Made by a program: the position numbers and the translations under genes. Below are positions 12,301 to 22,942 of a DNA stretch of 64,000 bases, piece by piece. The notes beneath the pieces were generated by a model. That model was not told the origin of the DNA. It was given only the letters and a program-made list of their open reading frames with translations, and did not search any database. This DNA comes from Amoebophrya sp. A120 (lineage: Eukaryota; Sar; Dinophyceae; Syndiniales; Amoebophryaceae), in assembly GCA_905178155.1 (NCBI GenBank), contig CAJINV010000009.1, positions 62,001 through 126,000 of the forward strand, read 5' to 3'. How positions within the stretch are numbered: the stretch's first letter is position 1; each line of letters starts with the position of its first letter.

Positions 12301-14147
12301 CCATTATGGAAGCGATTTGGCATGCTGTTGCGCCTAGGGGGCACCCGTTTGCAATGCTAAGCAACTAGACCTATACGCCCCTACCTAGGCCGAGGACCTG
12401 GCTGCGATGCCTTACTGCAAGACAAGTCCGATTTGTGTAGCCAAATCCTGCATCACAGATTTCCATTTCGATATGGGGAGGGGGGATTTTTCCCTTTGAT
12501 AGAGGACATGATGAACCCCGGGGACGAATACGATTCGAAGCGGCGCACGCGAATAAACCCTGCCGCTGATCTCGAGTCCGACAGCAACAGCTCACTCGGT
12601 CGCGGAACGTCGTCGAAGAACAAGAAGAGGAACAAGGACAAAAAGCGGTCCAAGCACGAGAACTCGTCCTCGAAATTGTTGAGCGAGAAGATCGACAAGA
12701 AGAAGTCGAAAAGGGTCAAGAAGGACAACAACAAATCCGACCGGGCCGTGGATAACAGCAAGAGGCGGACGAGAGGAGGTGCAGCTGCACCGGCGGACGA
12801 AGGCAACCTGCAGTCCGATATAGACGAGGACTCCGAGAACGACGGCGCAAATAACGTCGCGCGGCAGTCAAAGCGGGGCAAGAAGGACCACAAAAAGCAC
12901 CAGTTGGGCAGCTCGAAGGAAAATAAACCCTCCAAGTACGCCAACAACAACGATGTGAGCATGTCGCCAAATAACGCAGGCGGTCTCTCCGAGGACGACT
13001 TGGACATAAACGACAATAGTAAGATGCGCGGCGACCGGGGCGATCGGGCAGAAAAGAAGAAGAAAAAGAAGAAGAAAAACAAACACCGCGACAGCAGCGG
13101 GGAAGAGGAAAATAACCGGTCGTTTGAGCGGGAGTCCAAGCACGAGAGCAGGAAGGCGAGGGAGAAGTCCTCCAAGCCGGGCGGACGCCGGCTGTCCGAG
13201 GATCATCCGGACGGCATGAGCGACGCAGTATCCCAGATGACCGACGAGCGGAGCGACCAGGACAGGAGAAGCGTGCGCGGCCGCAGTCCGCAAAAATCAA
13301 GCATGTCGGACGACAAGGACATAGACACCAGGAACAAGGGCTTGAGGCTGGCAAGGTATAGGGTGGGCTACTATTTTTTGGTAGACAATTGTAGTATATT
13401 TTGATTTGTCAAGGTCAAGCTCATGATCCCCATGTGAATTAGAATGAATATTGGGGAACGAGAACGTAATGTTCAAAAACCCACCCACTGTAAGTCAATA
13501 TCATAATCCAAAACAGGAAACCTATTTCCCCGCCTCCGTCCGATGACCTCGCGGCCGCTTTCGACAACTATAACGAGAGCAAGTCCAAGCTCGCCCAGGA
13601 GCTGAAGTCACCCACACTTTCGATCAAACCCCGCGATCGCTCGACCTTCAACAGCGTGCAACTGAAGAAGAACGAGAAGTCCGGCGAGGATTTGTACGAC
13701 AACAGTATGAACATTCGATCCAACCTCGTGCCGGCCGGGCACTCCGGGAACGTGATGAGCAATCGTCTGGTCCCCAACGCCAACACGCAGCGACTCCGGT
13801 CGGAGCAGGTCGAGGGTGGGAGCAGCAACATGCACTCGAACGCCAGCTGGAAGAACACCAGCGGGGATGACGAGGACGACAAATGGGCGCGCGTACGGGA
13901 GACTAACCGCGAGAAAATCAGCCTCACCACGCGGGAATCGAGTCGCAGCGAGCCGTTTACGCTGCAGAGCAGCAGTGGGTACGACCGCAGTAACCGCATG
14001 AACCTGCCTACCTCGGTGCTCCAAAAAAACCAGGCCCTGCTCGGAGAGCCCATGCAGCCCCCGGAGGCGAACGAGACCGGGGTGCGAAAGCGCGGCCGCG
14101 GCTTCAACATCGCCGGGCACCTGAACTCAGTGTCGTTTCGGGGATGA
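9307..14147 (+). CDS. Charged, low-complexity probable nuclear protein (1,301 aa), six exons
   Basis: Exons are 9307-9544, 9703-10090, 10209-10386, 10557-12178, 12507-13355 and 13517-14147 (3,906 nt, in frame). Four introns are canonical GT-AG (118-170 bp); the fourth gap is an introner. The ATG at 9307 is the first in frame. Residues 1-~190 form the only globular-looking part, rich in Trp and aromatic residues (MAQWGGFGWWPKTFRCPRG, then PNWCKHRVWGWF). I could not assign it to a family. From ~residue 260 the protein is Ser/Lys/Arg/Asp/Glu-rich, with many bipartite basic clusters (KKKKKKKNK, RKKKDKNKNRDKD) and acidic-Ser patches (SDDDNLSD). This composition suits an RNA-processing or chromatin-associated nuclear protein, but that is inference only. 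Confidence 0.8.
12179..12501. mobile_element. Introner element 3 (family A)
   Basis: A 323-bp element. The left repeat contains GGAAAAATCCCCCCTCCCCA (from 12187) and the right end carries its reverse complement up to 12493. The outer ends are TATTC... and ...TGATA. The direct repeat GAGGA flanks it at 12174-12178 and 12502-12506. Removal restores SSEED-MMNPGDEY. An in-frame GT-AG alternative exists, with a strong GTATGT donor at 12217 and AG at 12501-12502, which would leave part of the terminal repeat in the protein. The interior resembles the elements at 29102 and 44800. Confidence 0.87.
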
Positions 14148-15928
14148 TAGATCATAGTATCAAGTCTTATTTCGCAGACAAAAAATATCTGCTGGACTTG
14201 GTCGTTGTCTTGTAATTATACGACGAACGCTTACAACGCGACAAGGAAAAGCTTCATCGCGCATTCTTCTCCTTCCAATCAAGAGCTTCTAGGCATTCTA
14301 ACTTTTCAACTTTTATGGCAACTCTCTTTGACACAATCGTGTTTGACATGGCACTTCGTGTCTGCTCTCTGTGAAGCACAGAAAAGACGGCTGCACTGGA
14401 GCGATCAAAGCCTCCGCTACAGGCTGTAGTGCACACAGGAGACCACGAAGGTAAACTTTTCACTTTTTTTTCGTGTAATTTTTCGATCCCGTTGCGACAC
14501 TCTTCCTCGAGCAGCTCCGCGACTACGAATTTCGACTGTCATTTTGACAAAAAAATTTCTGTTGTTTGGGAAAGTAAGAACGTTAGCAAACATCACTGTA
14601 CACCACTTTTTTGGCGAACTTTTTCACTTTTTTTTTCGACGCAGGATCGCGCTCGTGACGAAATCAGAACTCACTCCTTAAGTACTTTATTCCCACCCAA
14701 TCAAGTATCTCTGTGTGATCTCAGCGTTTCCCACACCTTCTTCCCTCAACGACGCGTACCCAGTTAGCATGGGGTGACTGCCGGAGGAGCAAACCCCCTC
14801 GGAGGAGTCAATATCTTACCAAAAGACGCTAAGACACCCCCGTGCCGGGCCCGTGTTTAAGGATCTTTTTCCCCGGCGACTTTCACCCTTTGTTTCTCAT
14901 TGATTACCGAAGGAGGGTATATAACCTATACGCACTTTTTCCTACACTAGTTTTCACCTACCCTGCTGGTGCTGTGTCCGAGTCGATCTTATCAATCTCT
15001 TCATTCTTTTTCTGATTTACATTTTTCACTCTTGTCAACAAGACACGACTATTTGACTTCTAAAAAACATTTCCGATTTACTTTTGTCCGCCTCTAGAAC
15101 TTCTCCTGGAACAAATGCCTGATGGATCACTCAGTAGCAGAGGCAGAGAAGTAACTAGGGTGAAGTTGGATGTGTGACAACAGTAAATCAGGAAAAAAAA
15201 AACTTCTATTTTCAATTTGACTCAATTATACAATTACTGCGTTGGAAGTGTACCGATTTGATGGTTGAGCAGTATTTTCGCCAAATCGCCACTCCTTCCG
15301 CAAGTACCAATTTTCTTTTTCTCAATTTGACTCTGTTTGCGACGACATTTGACTTTGATTCTGATTTCATTGTGACAAAAAAGCCCGATGTTGATCATCG
15401 TTTTCACTTTTTTCTGAAGAACTTTTTTCTTACTTTTTGACACGCTCTTAGGAGTTGAAACTTTCTCTTCAGCTTGGCAAGAAAATCTAAGTATTCAACC
15501 AGTGCGACGCTTTCAATATAAAAGTAAAAAAACAAAAAAAATCCGCGCGAGCTCCCTTTTTTTCGTTTTTCAACCTGTTTTAATAGCCTTCTGATGGGTT
15601 GCAAGACCGAGGCGCGAACAAGCAGATTATCTCGATAAGACTTTCAAAAAATAAATAAAAAATCCCCGCTGTCGTTCTGTTTGATGCGAACTTCTGTCAA
15701 TAACAATATCAACTGCGCTGAGTGCGTTGCCAATGACTAGGTTCATCATTTCATCGTGACTAAGGCGTGTTCATAGGCGAAGTGGCGAAGCATGTTGGGT
15801 AGAGAGGCTACTGATCAACTAGAAGACCACTCGTGACGATCATCTGCAGATACATAAATACAGAGAGATTTTAATATTGTGTCGTGACAACAAAACTTAA
15901 ACTTTGCGAGAAAAACCCATTGAACAAG
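14148..15928. other. Long intergenic spacer with a GC-rich island
   Basis: A 1.78-kb spacer, mostly T-rich. Around 14765-14890 it becomes GC-rich (CCGGAGGAG...CCCCTCGGAGGAG, then CCGTGCCGGGCCCGTG), unlike its surroundings and with self-complementary pieces. A TATATAA lies near 14928. I see no protein gene. Confidence 0.4.
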
Positions 15929-17774
15929 ATGACTACTACATCAATCACCTCGGTCTCGCCCCCCATTCGCCGCACGGAGATGCCGTTTCTTCTGCCGAAG
16001 CCGACCCGGATTTTTCTCCTGGCGTTTTTCTGCTACGTGCAGCTGCTTTGCTCTATGGTGCTGAACGGGTTCTTCACAATCGTCAAGCAGGTTGCAGCGT
16101 TCTACGGGGTGTCCGTTCAGCTCGTGAATCTTATGGGGACGATTGTGTATCTCTATCGACCGCAAACATGTCTTCAGTGTGGGAACAGACCATTGCACTG
16201 CTGCATAGACAGGGTGCGGATTTTAGAGTTTGTTCCATGTCGTGCATTCGCGCGGATTGTTTCTGTTCGAGAAACTACAAGTGAACTGCAATTATTTTCT
16301 CAGAAGCATTCCGGCACCGGTTCGATCGCGGCTGGTCTCATCTGGCGCTTGTGTTTCCATCAAGTATCGCATTTCTCTCGACACACACTGGGACATGTTT
16401 GCAACGCATAAGCCGCTGGCTGCGCTGAAGTTCCCTGCCATGTACTGGACCGAGCGGTTTGGCGTTATCCCGAGTTTGGTGTGCGGGATGGTGTTTTTCT
16501 CCATCGGCACCATGTTCATACGATTACTAGACTCCGGGGAGTCCTTCACTTGCGTGTTCGTTGGCACAGTGATTGCACAGCTCGGGCAGCCATTCTTCCA
16601 GTGCCTCGCCGCCAGCATTCCCGCTAACTATTTTTTGGAGAATGAGCGGGCAACCCCGACCGCGCTCGGGATCGCCAGCGACACGACGGGCGTGGGGGTG
16701 GGCATGTTTTTGACGGGCCTCCCGTATTTCGCGGACAACCCAAAGAATTTTCTGTACGTTTGTGCGGGACTGAACCTCCTCGCATGCGTGCTTTTCATCC
16801 CCATTCTGCTCTTGATCCCGAACCGCGGTGCGCGGAGCGGGTCCGAGAAGGAATTCTACCACGAAGACGAGCTGAATTTGAACTCGTTGACCGAAATCGA
16901 AACAGGTTCTTCTCCGACGAACAGGATAGCAGGAGGGCCGGAGAACAACACTACAGCGGAACTTGCAGACATGTCCGGATCAACGTCGAGGTCAACATCA
17001 AGAGGAAGGGTCTTCAGGAGAGGGACGAGCAGCGGTCGAATAAAAGGATTGTTCCGGTGTTCCTGCGACTGCCCGCTGTTTGACAACATGTATGTGCTGT
17101 TCACCAAATGCCCCGAATTCACCTACAGCTTTCTGGGCGTCTCCCTGCTCTTCGGGGTTTTCAACGCCCACCTCACCGTGATTTCCGAAGTTTTCCCCAG
17201 CGAAGCGTCGGCGAACATTTACGCCGGCATATTTTTCCTGGCGGGTTTGCTCGGAAACGTGATACAGGGGGGCCTGCTGGACAGCAACCGGATTTCCTTT
17301 CAGGGGATCATAAAGACCGTAATCGTGTTCTTAATCGTCCTTTTTTCCTGCACGGCGTTTATATGGACGACAGTGCCTTCCGCGTCCTCCCCCTGGCTCT
17401 ACGTCCTCGCGTGCCTGATGGGGCTGGGTGGCCCGGGCCTCGCGGCGACCAGCATCGGGTTCGTCTTGCGCAGTGGCAGCTACCAGCAGATCGTCGCGGC
17501 GTCGACACAGGAGTTGGTGAGCGGGAGTTCTGGGCGACGATCACAGAGTGCCGGGTCCGTGGAAGCGAAGGCGAGCAGCAAGAACCTCGAGTCAACAGTA
17601 ACCGGGCTGATGCTGCTGGGGTTTTGCCTCGTCACCGCCCTGCTGAACATACTACTCAACCCGGAGACCCTCGGTCCGGAGTGGGGCGGGGAGCGCGTGC
17701 TACCGTGGATCTGGTGGCTTCTGTCCTTACCAGGGTATTGGTTGCTGTGGAAGGCCTGCAGTCTGGATTTCTGA
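15929..17774 (+). CDS. FLVCR-like major facilitator superfamily transporter (528 aa)
   Basis: Exons 15929-16153 and 16413-17774. The protein has an MFS layout: hydrophobic segments from residue ~25 (FLLAFFCYVQLLCSMVLNGF), a central charged loop (~residues 300-380) and a second hydrophobic half. It matches the FLVCR/SLC49 family, which carries heme, choline or related solutes, in three places: FYGVSVQLVNLMG after helix 1, PAMYWTERFG after helix 2 (family pattern FPAxWLLDRFG), and GQPFFQCLAASIPANYF followed by ENERATPTALG (family pattern ERAxATSIG). Joining the exons as given puts 14 residues between VN and FPA, as I remember the family, which supports the splice. An in-frame canonical GT-AG choice (16145-16412) would lose three residues (VYL). 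Plasma or internal membrane location; substrate not predictable. Confidence 0.82.
16154..16412. mobile_element. Probable decayed introner element 4
   Basis: This 259-bp intron interrupts the transporter. The left end (TATCGACCGCAAACATGTC) and the reverse complement of the right end (TATGCGTTGCAAACATGTC) share TAT and the 11-mer GCAAACATGTC, followed by a further matching GTGTG. No 5-bp direct repeat is evident (ATCTC against AGCCG), so the element is older, or the resemblance is partly chance. The last two bases (AG, 16411-16412) could serve as a canonical acceptor. Confidence 0.6.
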
Positions 17775-18398
17775 TCTTGAGGAAAGTCCGAGATCAAGGA
17801 CCGGCAGCGACGTTGTGAATTTTTCAATCTACTACAGTTGGAATTTACAGAGGGGGAAAGTCCTCTTGCAACAAATGAACCTTTAGGAGAGCCCTTTCTC
17901 ATGTGTAGTGGTTCCGCCCATGATGAAGATGTCGCGTCTCCTCTTGCTCGGCCGTGTACCAAAATAGATAAAGAATACTTCTCACAGGCGTGAACCATAC
18001 CGGACTACAGACTCTTTTGGTGCCATTTCGCTTCTTTGATTCAAATGGCGTGCTGTGTTGTATCTTCGAAACGGGCAGATGTTATATATGAAGTTTAACT
18101 TTACAGTTGTTTGGGTCTGCAGCTGCAACATCAGAAGTGTGTGCATATTTCAAAAGCCGACATCCAATTCCACCACGGTAATTATTGTGGAATTTGCAAG
18201 CGTATTCGGATTCCGATTCGCTACCAAGCAGCGTGCACAGTCTGTTGCGCTGCTGCTACTTGCTGCTGACGCTGTTCTACAACTCGTGCTATATAATTTT
18301 AGTCGGTTCACATAAAAAGCCCCCACTGAAGACACATGTCGCTTGTACTCTTCCCGCACAAACAAGTACTACATAATCAACACCTTGCCACCCACAAA
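17775..18398. other. Intergenic spacer
   Basis: A 624-bp spacer. A short open frame at 18055-18315 has a hydrophobic but spacer-like translation and no supporting context. Nothing else seen. Confidence 0.45.
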
Positions 18399-19835
18399 AT
18401 GTCCGTTCTCATTACCGGCGCGAATGGCATGCTGGCAAAGCAGCTGCTGTACCACACGCCCGATCTCCGTACCTGGCTGCAGTCCCACAATGGTCTCCTG
18501 TATGCGTCTACGAGGACAAAATCGACGAATGGTTCATGCGCTGTTGGGGCAAAGAGCACATCGCAAAATGGGTACGATATCGAGGAGGCCGATGACGTCC
18601 TAAGGATCGTGCACTTTTTCGACGACTCGAACAACGAAAGCAGCTACTTCGAGTCTCCCGCCTTTGCTCATGCTGTGGAACACATCATCAAACCCATCGC
18701 GGTTATTCACGCCGCCGCGGTCAGCAGCCCGAAGGAGTGCGAGCAGATGAGTCCTGCTGAACTGAGAGGCTACAACACACCGACAAAGATGCTGGATGAA
18801 TTGTTCAGGTTTTGGAGTAGAGGTTCTTGTGACGAAAGTTCATCAGAAGTTTCCGGTCTTGAGAGGGTTCCTGCAGGTGCATCACTGCGGAGAAGCGTTT
18901 TTATCTTCTGTTCCACGGACATGGTGTACGCCGGTCGGGACGTCGCAGTTGCTAGTACGGCAGGTCTGGAAGACGACGCTAGCAAAAAAGGACAAAAGTT
19001 TTGCAACAGTCTTTGCTACTCTGAGTCCGATCCGACCGAACCGGTGAACGCGTATGGGAGAAGCAAACTCGCATTTGAGCAGGCGGCTGTCGCAAAGACT
19101 GAGGAGCAGCCGGTGAAAACAGTGCGGATTGGTCCAGCTCCTCCTGGGGACGAAGACAATGCGGACGATGATCCAAATCGTACTTCTATCAAGGTCTACA
19201 ATCTCCGTCTCAGCAACATGCTCCATACGGAGTCGCGCTTTTTGAAGACGCTGCTAGATGCCCACGAGAATAAGGAGACTTTATCTCTTCTCACCGACTC
19301 CCTGCGGAGTTTTGTCGCTTTGGAGGACGTGGCGCAGGCGATTTTCCAAATTTTGGCCAAGAATTTCGATGCAAAAGGCGCTGCGCCGGGAGAAGGGCAA
19401 AATAAAACGACGAGTTCTAGCTCTGGGATACTAAGCGCAGCGGCTGAAGAGGAGAAAAATATCGGTAGCATAGACATGCCTAGTCGTGAGCTTCCTGAGC
19501 ACGAAGCGGTAGCGAAGATCTACAATATCGGGGGCCCGGCAGGTCTGTCGCGACTGGACCTCGCGCGGATTGTAGAAAAGGTGTGCGCGCCGGTAGAGCA
19601 AGAATCACCGGCACCAATCGACGTAGAGCAACCAGCACAGACCAGCACTTCGAAAGAAACCTGGCCGCTTCAACCCTGTCTGACGAGAGACCTGGAGGCA
19701 AAAATGGGCTACACAGTGCCGCTGGACCTGACTATGACCAGCAAGAAATTTGAAAAGGAGTTTGGATTTCGCTTCCGGTCGATTGAAGATTATTTGCAGC
19801 AAGCGTTACCGAGAACAGCTAAGAACGCGACGTAG
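18399..19835 (+). CDS. RmlD-like NAD(P)-dependent sugar epimerase/reductase (478 aa)
   Basis: Single exon. The protein starts at the second in-frame ATG, giving MSVLITGANGMLA, which places the Rossmann dinucleotide motif (TGANGMLA, GxxGxxA type) right at the N-terminus as is usual. Further short-chain dehydrogenase/epimerase marks are VIHAAAVSSPKECE (~residue 105), the Ser region FIFCSTDMVYAG (~170) and the catalytic pair YGRSK (YxxxK, ~220). This pattern is closest to the dTDP-4-dehydrorhamnose reductase/MAT2B branch. The length exceeds the family's usual ~300 aa because of Ser/acidic insertions (~135-160, 185-205 and 330-360). Expected to be soluble, using NADPH on a nucleotide-activated sugar, or a regulatory MAT2B-like subunit. 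The upstream ATG at 18336 gives a less convincing N-terminus. Confidence 0.85.
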   Translation: MSVLITGANGMLAKQLLYHTPDLRTWLQSHNGLLYASTRTKSTNGSCAVGAKSTSQNGYDIEEADDVLRIVHFFDDSNNESSYFESPAFAHAVEHIIKPIAVIHAAAVSSPKECEQMSPAELRGYNTPTKMLDELFRFWSRGSCDESSSEVSGLERVPAGASLRRSVFIFCSTDMVYAGRDVAVASTAGLEDDASKKGQKFCNSLCYSESDPTEPVNAYGRSKLAFEQAAVAKTEEQPVKTVRIGPAPPGDEDNADDDPNRTSIKVYNLRLSNMLHTESRFLKTLLDAHENKETLSLLTDSLRSFVALEDVAQAIFQILAKNFDAKGAAPGEGQNKTTSSSSGILSAAAEEEKNIGSIDMPSRELPEHEAVAKIYNIGGPAGLSRLDLARIVEKVCAPVEQESPAPIDVEQPAQTSTSKETWPLQPCLTRDLEAKMGYTVPLDLTMTSKKFEKEFGFRFRSIEDYLQQALPRTAKNAT

Positions 19836-20619
19836 GCAGAGAAGTATCGCAAAAGTTAGCAGCCAGGCACAGCAATTCAGTGTTTCGCAGGTGCTGCACT
19901 GTGTAGTCCATTCCTTTCGCGACTCGTTTCGACACTGTATTTGTTCTTTGACTGTGTACAACAAAATTTCAGTTGGGTCTTTGAATCGTGAGTACAGGGA
20001 CTCGATCAGTCAAGACATATCCTCATCGTATCGACCACAGTAGTTGTGTGCCCTAGCGGTCGCGCAGGTGTTGTGTTGCGGTCGTGCAAGACTCAGCAGA
20101 AAAAGTTTGTACACGATGCGCACGCATTGTACCTTCAGACTAAAAATCGTGAAGCAACAGTTTCGTAATCATGGCAGGACCAGGAGTGGCAAATAACTCG
20201 AGCTGCGCAAAACTGACTGGGTCACTCGCACTGACATTCATTTCGTCGTGGTCGTCGAACTCTAATCCACAAGAATCCGAGAAGTCGCTGCGTAGAAGTT
20301 GAAATTTGTGGTGTATTTTCCATCGTGTGTCGTATACTCCTGCGTATCGTGTCATCCTGGCTTCCAAAATGTCTTTTGTTTCGTTGTAGCGTGCTGATTT
20401 TTTTTTGACGGAAACTTTAGTTGCAATATGGCCTTCATATTTCCGACGTGAGTCTCTTCTGCGCATCGTCCACTGTAGCTCCGCTCCTTCGAGGAGGGAA
20501 GCACGCCACAGGTGCACGTGCTCCCCCAAAACCCAGCACGATGCCGAAGAGAAACCGGTGTAAGAGCCGTTCGAAGTTCGCCGCTGTGGCCGTGGCGTCC
20601 GCTTCAGGGACCGCCAAAC
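19836..20619. other. Intergenic spacer
   Basis: A 784-bp spacer. A + strand frame from an ATG at 20541 (MPKRNRCKSRSK...) is open to 20705 but lies in a different frame from the next gene's downstream exons, so I left it out. It could be an alternative first exon. Confidence 0.4.
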
Positions 20620-22120
20620 ATGCTCTCGCGTACGGTGATGCGGCAAAGCGGCAAGCGGCAAGAGGCATTGGTGAACGCTCAGGGCAAGGTGGACGAGTTA
20701 GATGAACAGTTGGAGGAGACAGACATCGACGTGAACGCGGGGAATGCTGCTGCGGGAAAAGGTAAAAAGATTTTTTCTACCGCACACACACGCGTTAATA
20801 GCGTTTGTTCGTAGCATGATTTGATCTTTGTTTTGCTCCTGACTGTGAGTCGAAGAAGATGTGGCGTCGCGGAAGTAGATCTTGGATCTTTTCTTGAAGC
20901 CATATAATACTTTTATAACAGGGGAATCAGAGGACACCAGCTTTGTGCAGACCTCAAGGTTCCGCTGGATGCCCTCGTTCTTTGGAGGAAACGGCTTCAA
21001 GTGTTACTCGAATGGGGGAGCGTGTTTTTTCAGTAAGGACGGCTCAGGTCACCAGGCGCCGCGAGAATGCTGCATACCCTTCAACGACAAGACATGCGTC
21101 GAGAATCAATCTGCCGACAAAGAACAGTGCATACAAATCAAGAAGAACGGGGGAGAGTACAAGTCCGGAAACAACCATGGAGCGGAGTTAATAGAAGAGA
21201 TTCGGCAACGGAATGAACAGGCCCTCGATCCATTTAGTTGTCATCACGTCAGTATCCAGTGCAAAAATGTCTGGGTCTGGATGACGTTGCCGGAAAATGC
21301 AAAAAGCGGCTTTTTTCACTTGCGAGACATTTGCTCGATGTTTGCGCGGTGTTTGTAAACATTGGCAATATTTTCAAATATTGCGACCACTTCGAAGCAT
21401 TCACAAAACCGGACGGCCTTCCGAGCCCATGGCGCGCGGCAATCGCCTCGGAAGGCGTTCCGATTTTGTGAGTATTTGGAAAGGTTCAGAATATTCGCAA
21501 AGAAACTACTTCCGAATATGTTCGAAATCACAACACGCGGCTAGGTCCTCGGAAGGCGCTCCGATCTTGCGAATGTTCGGAAATGGTCACAATATTCGCA
21601 AAGAAGTTTTTTCAAATATCTTCGAGAATATTGCAGCGCGTGGCAGGCGCCCCGGAAGGCGCTTTGGGTTTGTGAATGTTTGAAAACGTTCAAAACATTC
21701 CTACAGAAATCATTCCCAAAAATATTCGAAAACATTTACAACGCGCCACTATCGCCTCGAAAGGCGTTCCGATTTTGTGGATTTTTAGAAATATCTACCG
21801 CGCCGAATACCTCGCTCGCGCGCGAATATCTCGCAAACCCCCTGCCAATATTTTCCGGACTTTGTTACTTTTCTGTTGGCGTCATGGTCATCCAGACCCA
21901 GACATATTTGCGCTGGATAGTCCACGGGAAGTGCTACATTCCGGCGCGTGAAGCGCCGAAACAGTGCTGCATCAGCGTCATGGTCGCCTCTGCGACAGAG
22001 CTAGTTGGGTACAAGTGTGTGGAGGGTGCGGCGGAGGGATTTAGGCACAAGCCGGTTTATTGTCAGGAGCTGTGCTGGGGCTTTGTGAAGCGTGCGGACA
22101 CAATCGACGAAACCCAGTGA
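20620..22120 (+). CDS. Cysteine-rich protein with duplicated module (222 aa)
   Basis: Exons 20620-20761, 20922-21250 and 21923-22120 (669 nt, in frame). The first intron is canonical GT-AG; the second gap is a 667-bp introner with an internal minisatellite. After a charged N-terminus (VDELDEQLEETDIDV), two Cys modules follow. The first runs from KCYSNGGACFF through APRECCIPFNDKTC to EQCI. The second has GKCYIP, APKQCCIS, YKC and VYCQELCWGF. The parallel APRECCI/APKQCCI shows an internal duplication that the introner splits. The Cys pairs suggest a disulfide-bonded secreted or lumenal protein, but I see no clear signal peptide. The start is uncertain because the frame is open upstream of 20620, so an upstream exon may be missing. 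No named family recognised. Confidence 0.62.
21253..21919. mobile_element. Introner element 5 (family B ends), 667 bp with internal minisatellite
   Basis: The terminal repeats 21253-21285 and 21887-21919 match over 33 bp with two mismatches (TATCCAG(T/C)GCAAA(A/T)ATG..., then TCTGGGTCTGGATGAC). The core ATGTCTGGGTCTGGA is the same as in element 1. Flanks are GTCAG at 21248-21252 and GTCCA at 21920-21924, a 5-bp duplication that has probably mutated (GTC shared). Removing from GTC to GTC gives CHHV-HGKCY in frame. A GT-AG alternative (GTATCC at 21252 to AG at 21920) also keeps frame. It is about twice the size of the other elements because of the tandem repeats inside. Confidence 0.83.
21340..21800. 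repeat. ~101-105 bp tandem repeat inside introner 5
   Basis: Four direct units begin near 21446, 21547, 21650 and 21755 with CCTCGGAAGGCGTTCCGATT or close variants. Each continues with TTGTGAATGTT-like and AATATTCG-like blocks, so the period is 101-105 bp. A fifth copy lies inverted at about 21350-21430 (GGACGGCCTTCCGAG), giving a head-to-head arrangement that could fold. Units differ by about 20-30% by eye. Confidence 0.8.
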
Positions 22121-22942
22121 AAACCGAAAGAAAATAGTAAAGGGCTGGAGGGAGGGCTTTCGGGGCACTCATTAGTTCGCCACTATTGCTATTCATTTTC
22201 AAACCTCCGCGACGTGGTCGGTAGGCGGGCGAGAATATTGAGTATCATTGTACGATCGAAACATCGACGAGGAGATAATTTTCGTTTTACTGAAAAACAA
22301 AAAGAGACAAAAAATGTATGCAGGATTGGTCTCACGCTGTCGATGATATGATGTGTTTTACAAGCGCGTCAGGAAACTTCTTCGCGTTCTATCTTTTGTA
22401 TCTGCAGCGTGAACGTTTGCACATGCAGTCTTCATTGTTATTCTCGCGGCTGCAGGTTGCTGCCAAGTCCATGCTTATTGTGTTCGGGGACTGGATCTGG
22501 ATTTTTCTTAACGGTCGGTGGCAGTAGAACTAAAACCAGGAAGGTCCCTGGTTTTACAGCAAGTTTGCACTGACTAGGTGCAAACAAATTTCCGGCGCGT
22601 CGTGATCTTCCTGATCTGGCTGTTCCTGATTGTTTTTGTTGATGATTTGATCTATATTTTGATTTGTTCTCGATTTTTTTCTTCATTGTATCTTCTACAC
22701 GTTTTGTTTCCTAGTCGCGTTGGTCGTTGTGGAAGCCTTTGAAGTGCACGTGAATGTGGCAAAGACGTTCGTGGTACACCTAGTACATTAATCTACTTCA
22801 GTCATATCCAGAGTTCCTTCTTTGTCTTTCACTCCCTTAGCGCAAGTTAGAATTGTCACAGTTCTGCGTCTCCCCAGCTGGGGACTTGTTGTGCCTGAGC
22901 TACAATAATCGTTTCCAAAAAGGTCACAGATAGGGCGACACA
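22121..22942. other. Intergenic spacer
   Basis: An 822-bp T-rich spacer. No gene, RNA or clear repeat identified. Confidence 0.5.

Noticed and set aside
13356-13516. Introner ends in the last intron of the 1,301-aa gene (GGGTGGG near the left, CCCACCC near the right)
   Set aside because: Only seven bases match, there is no flanking direct repeat, and the intron has ordinary GT-AG sites in phase.
20541-20705. Short frame starting MPKRNRCKSRSK
   Set aside because: It ends at a stop without a splice donor in the right phase for the next exon; the frame chosen (from 20620) splices in phase.
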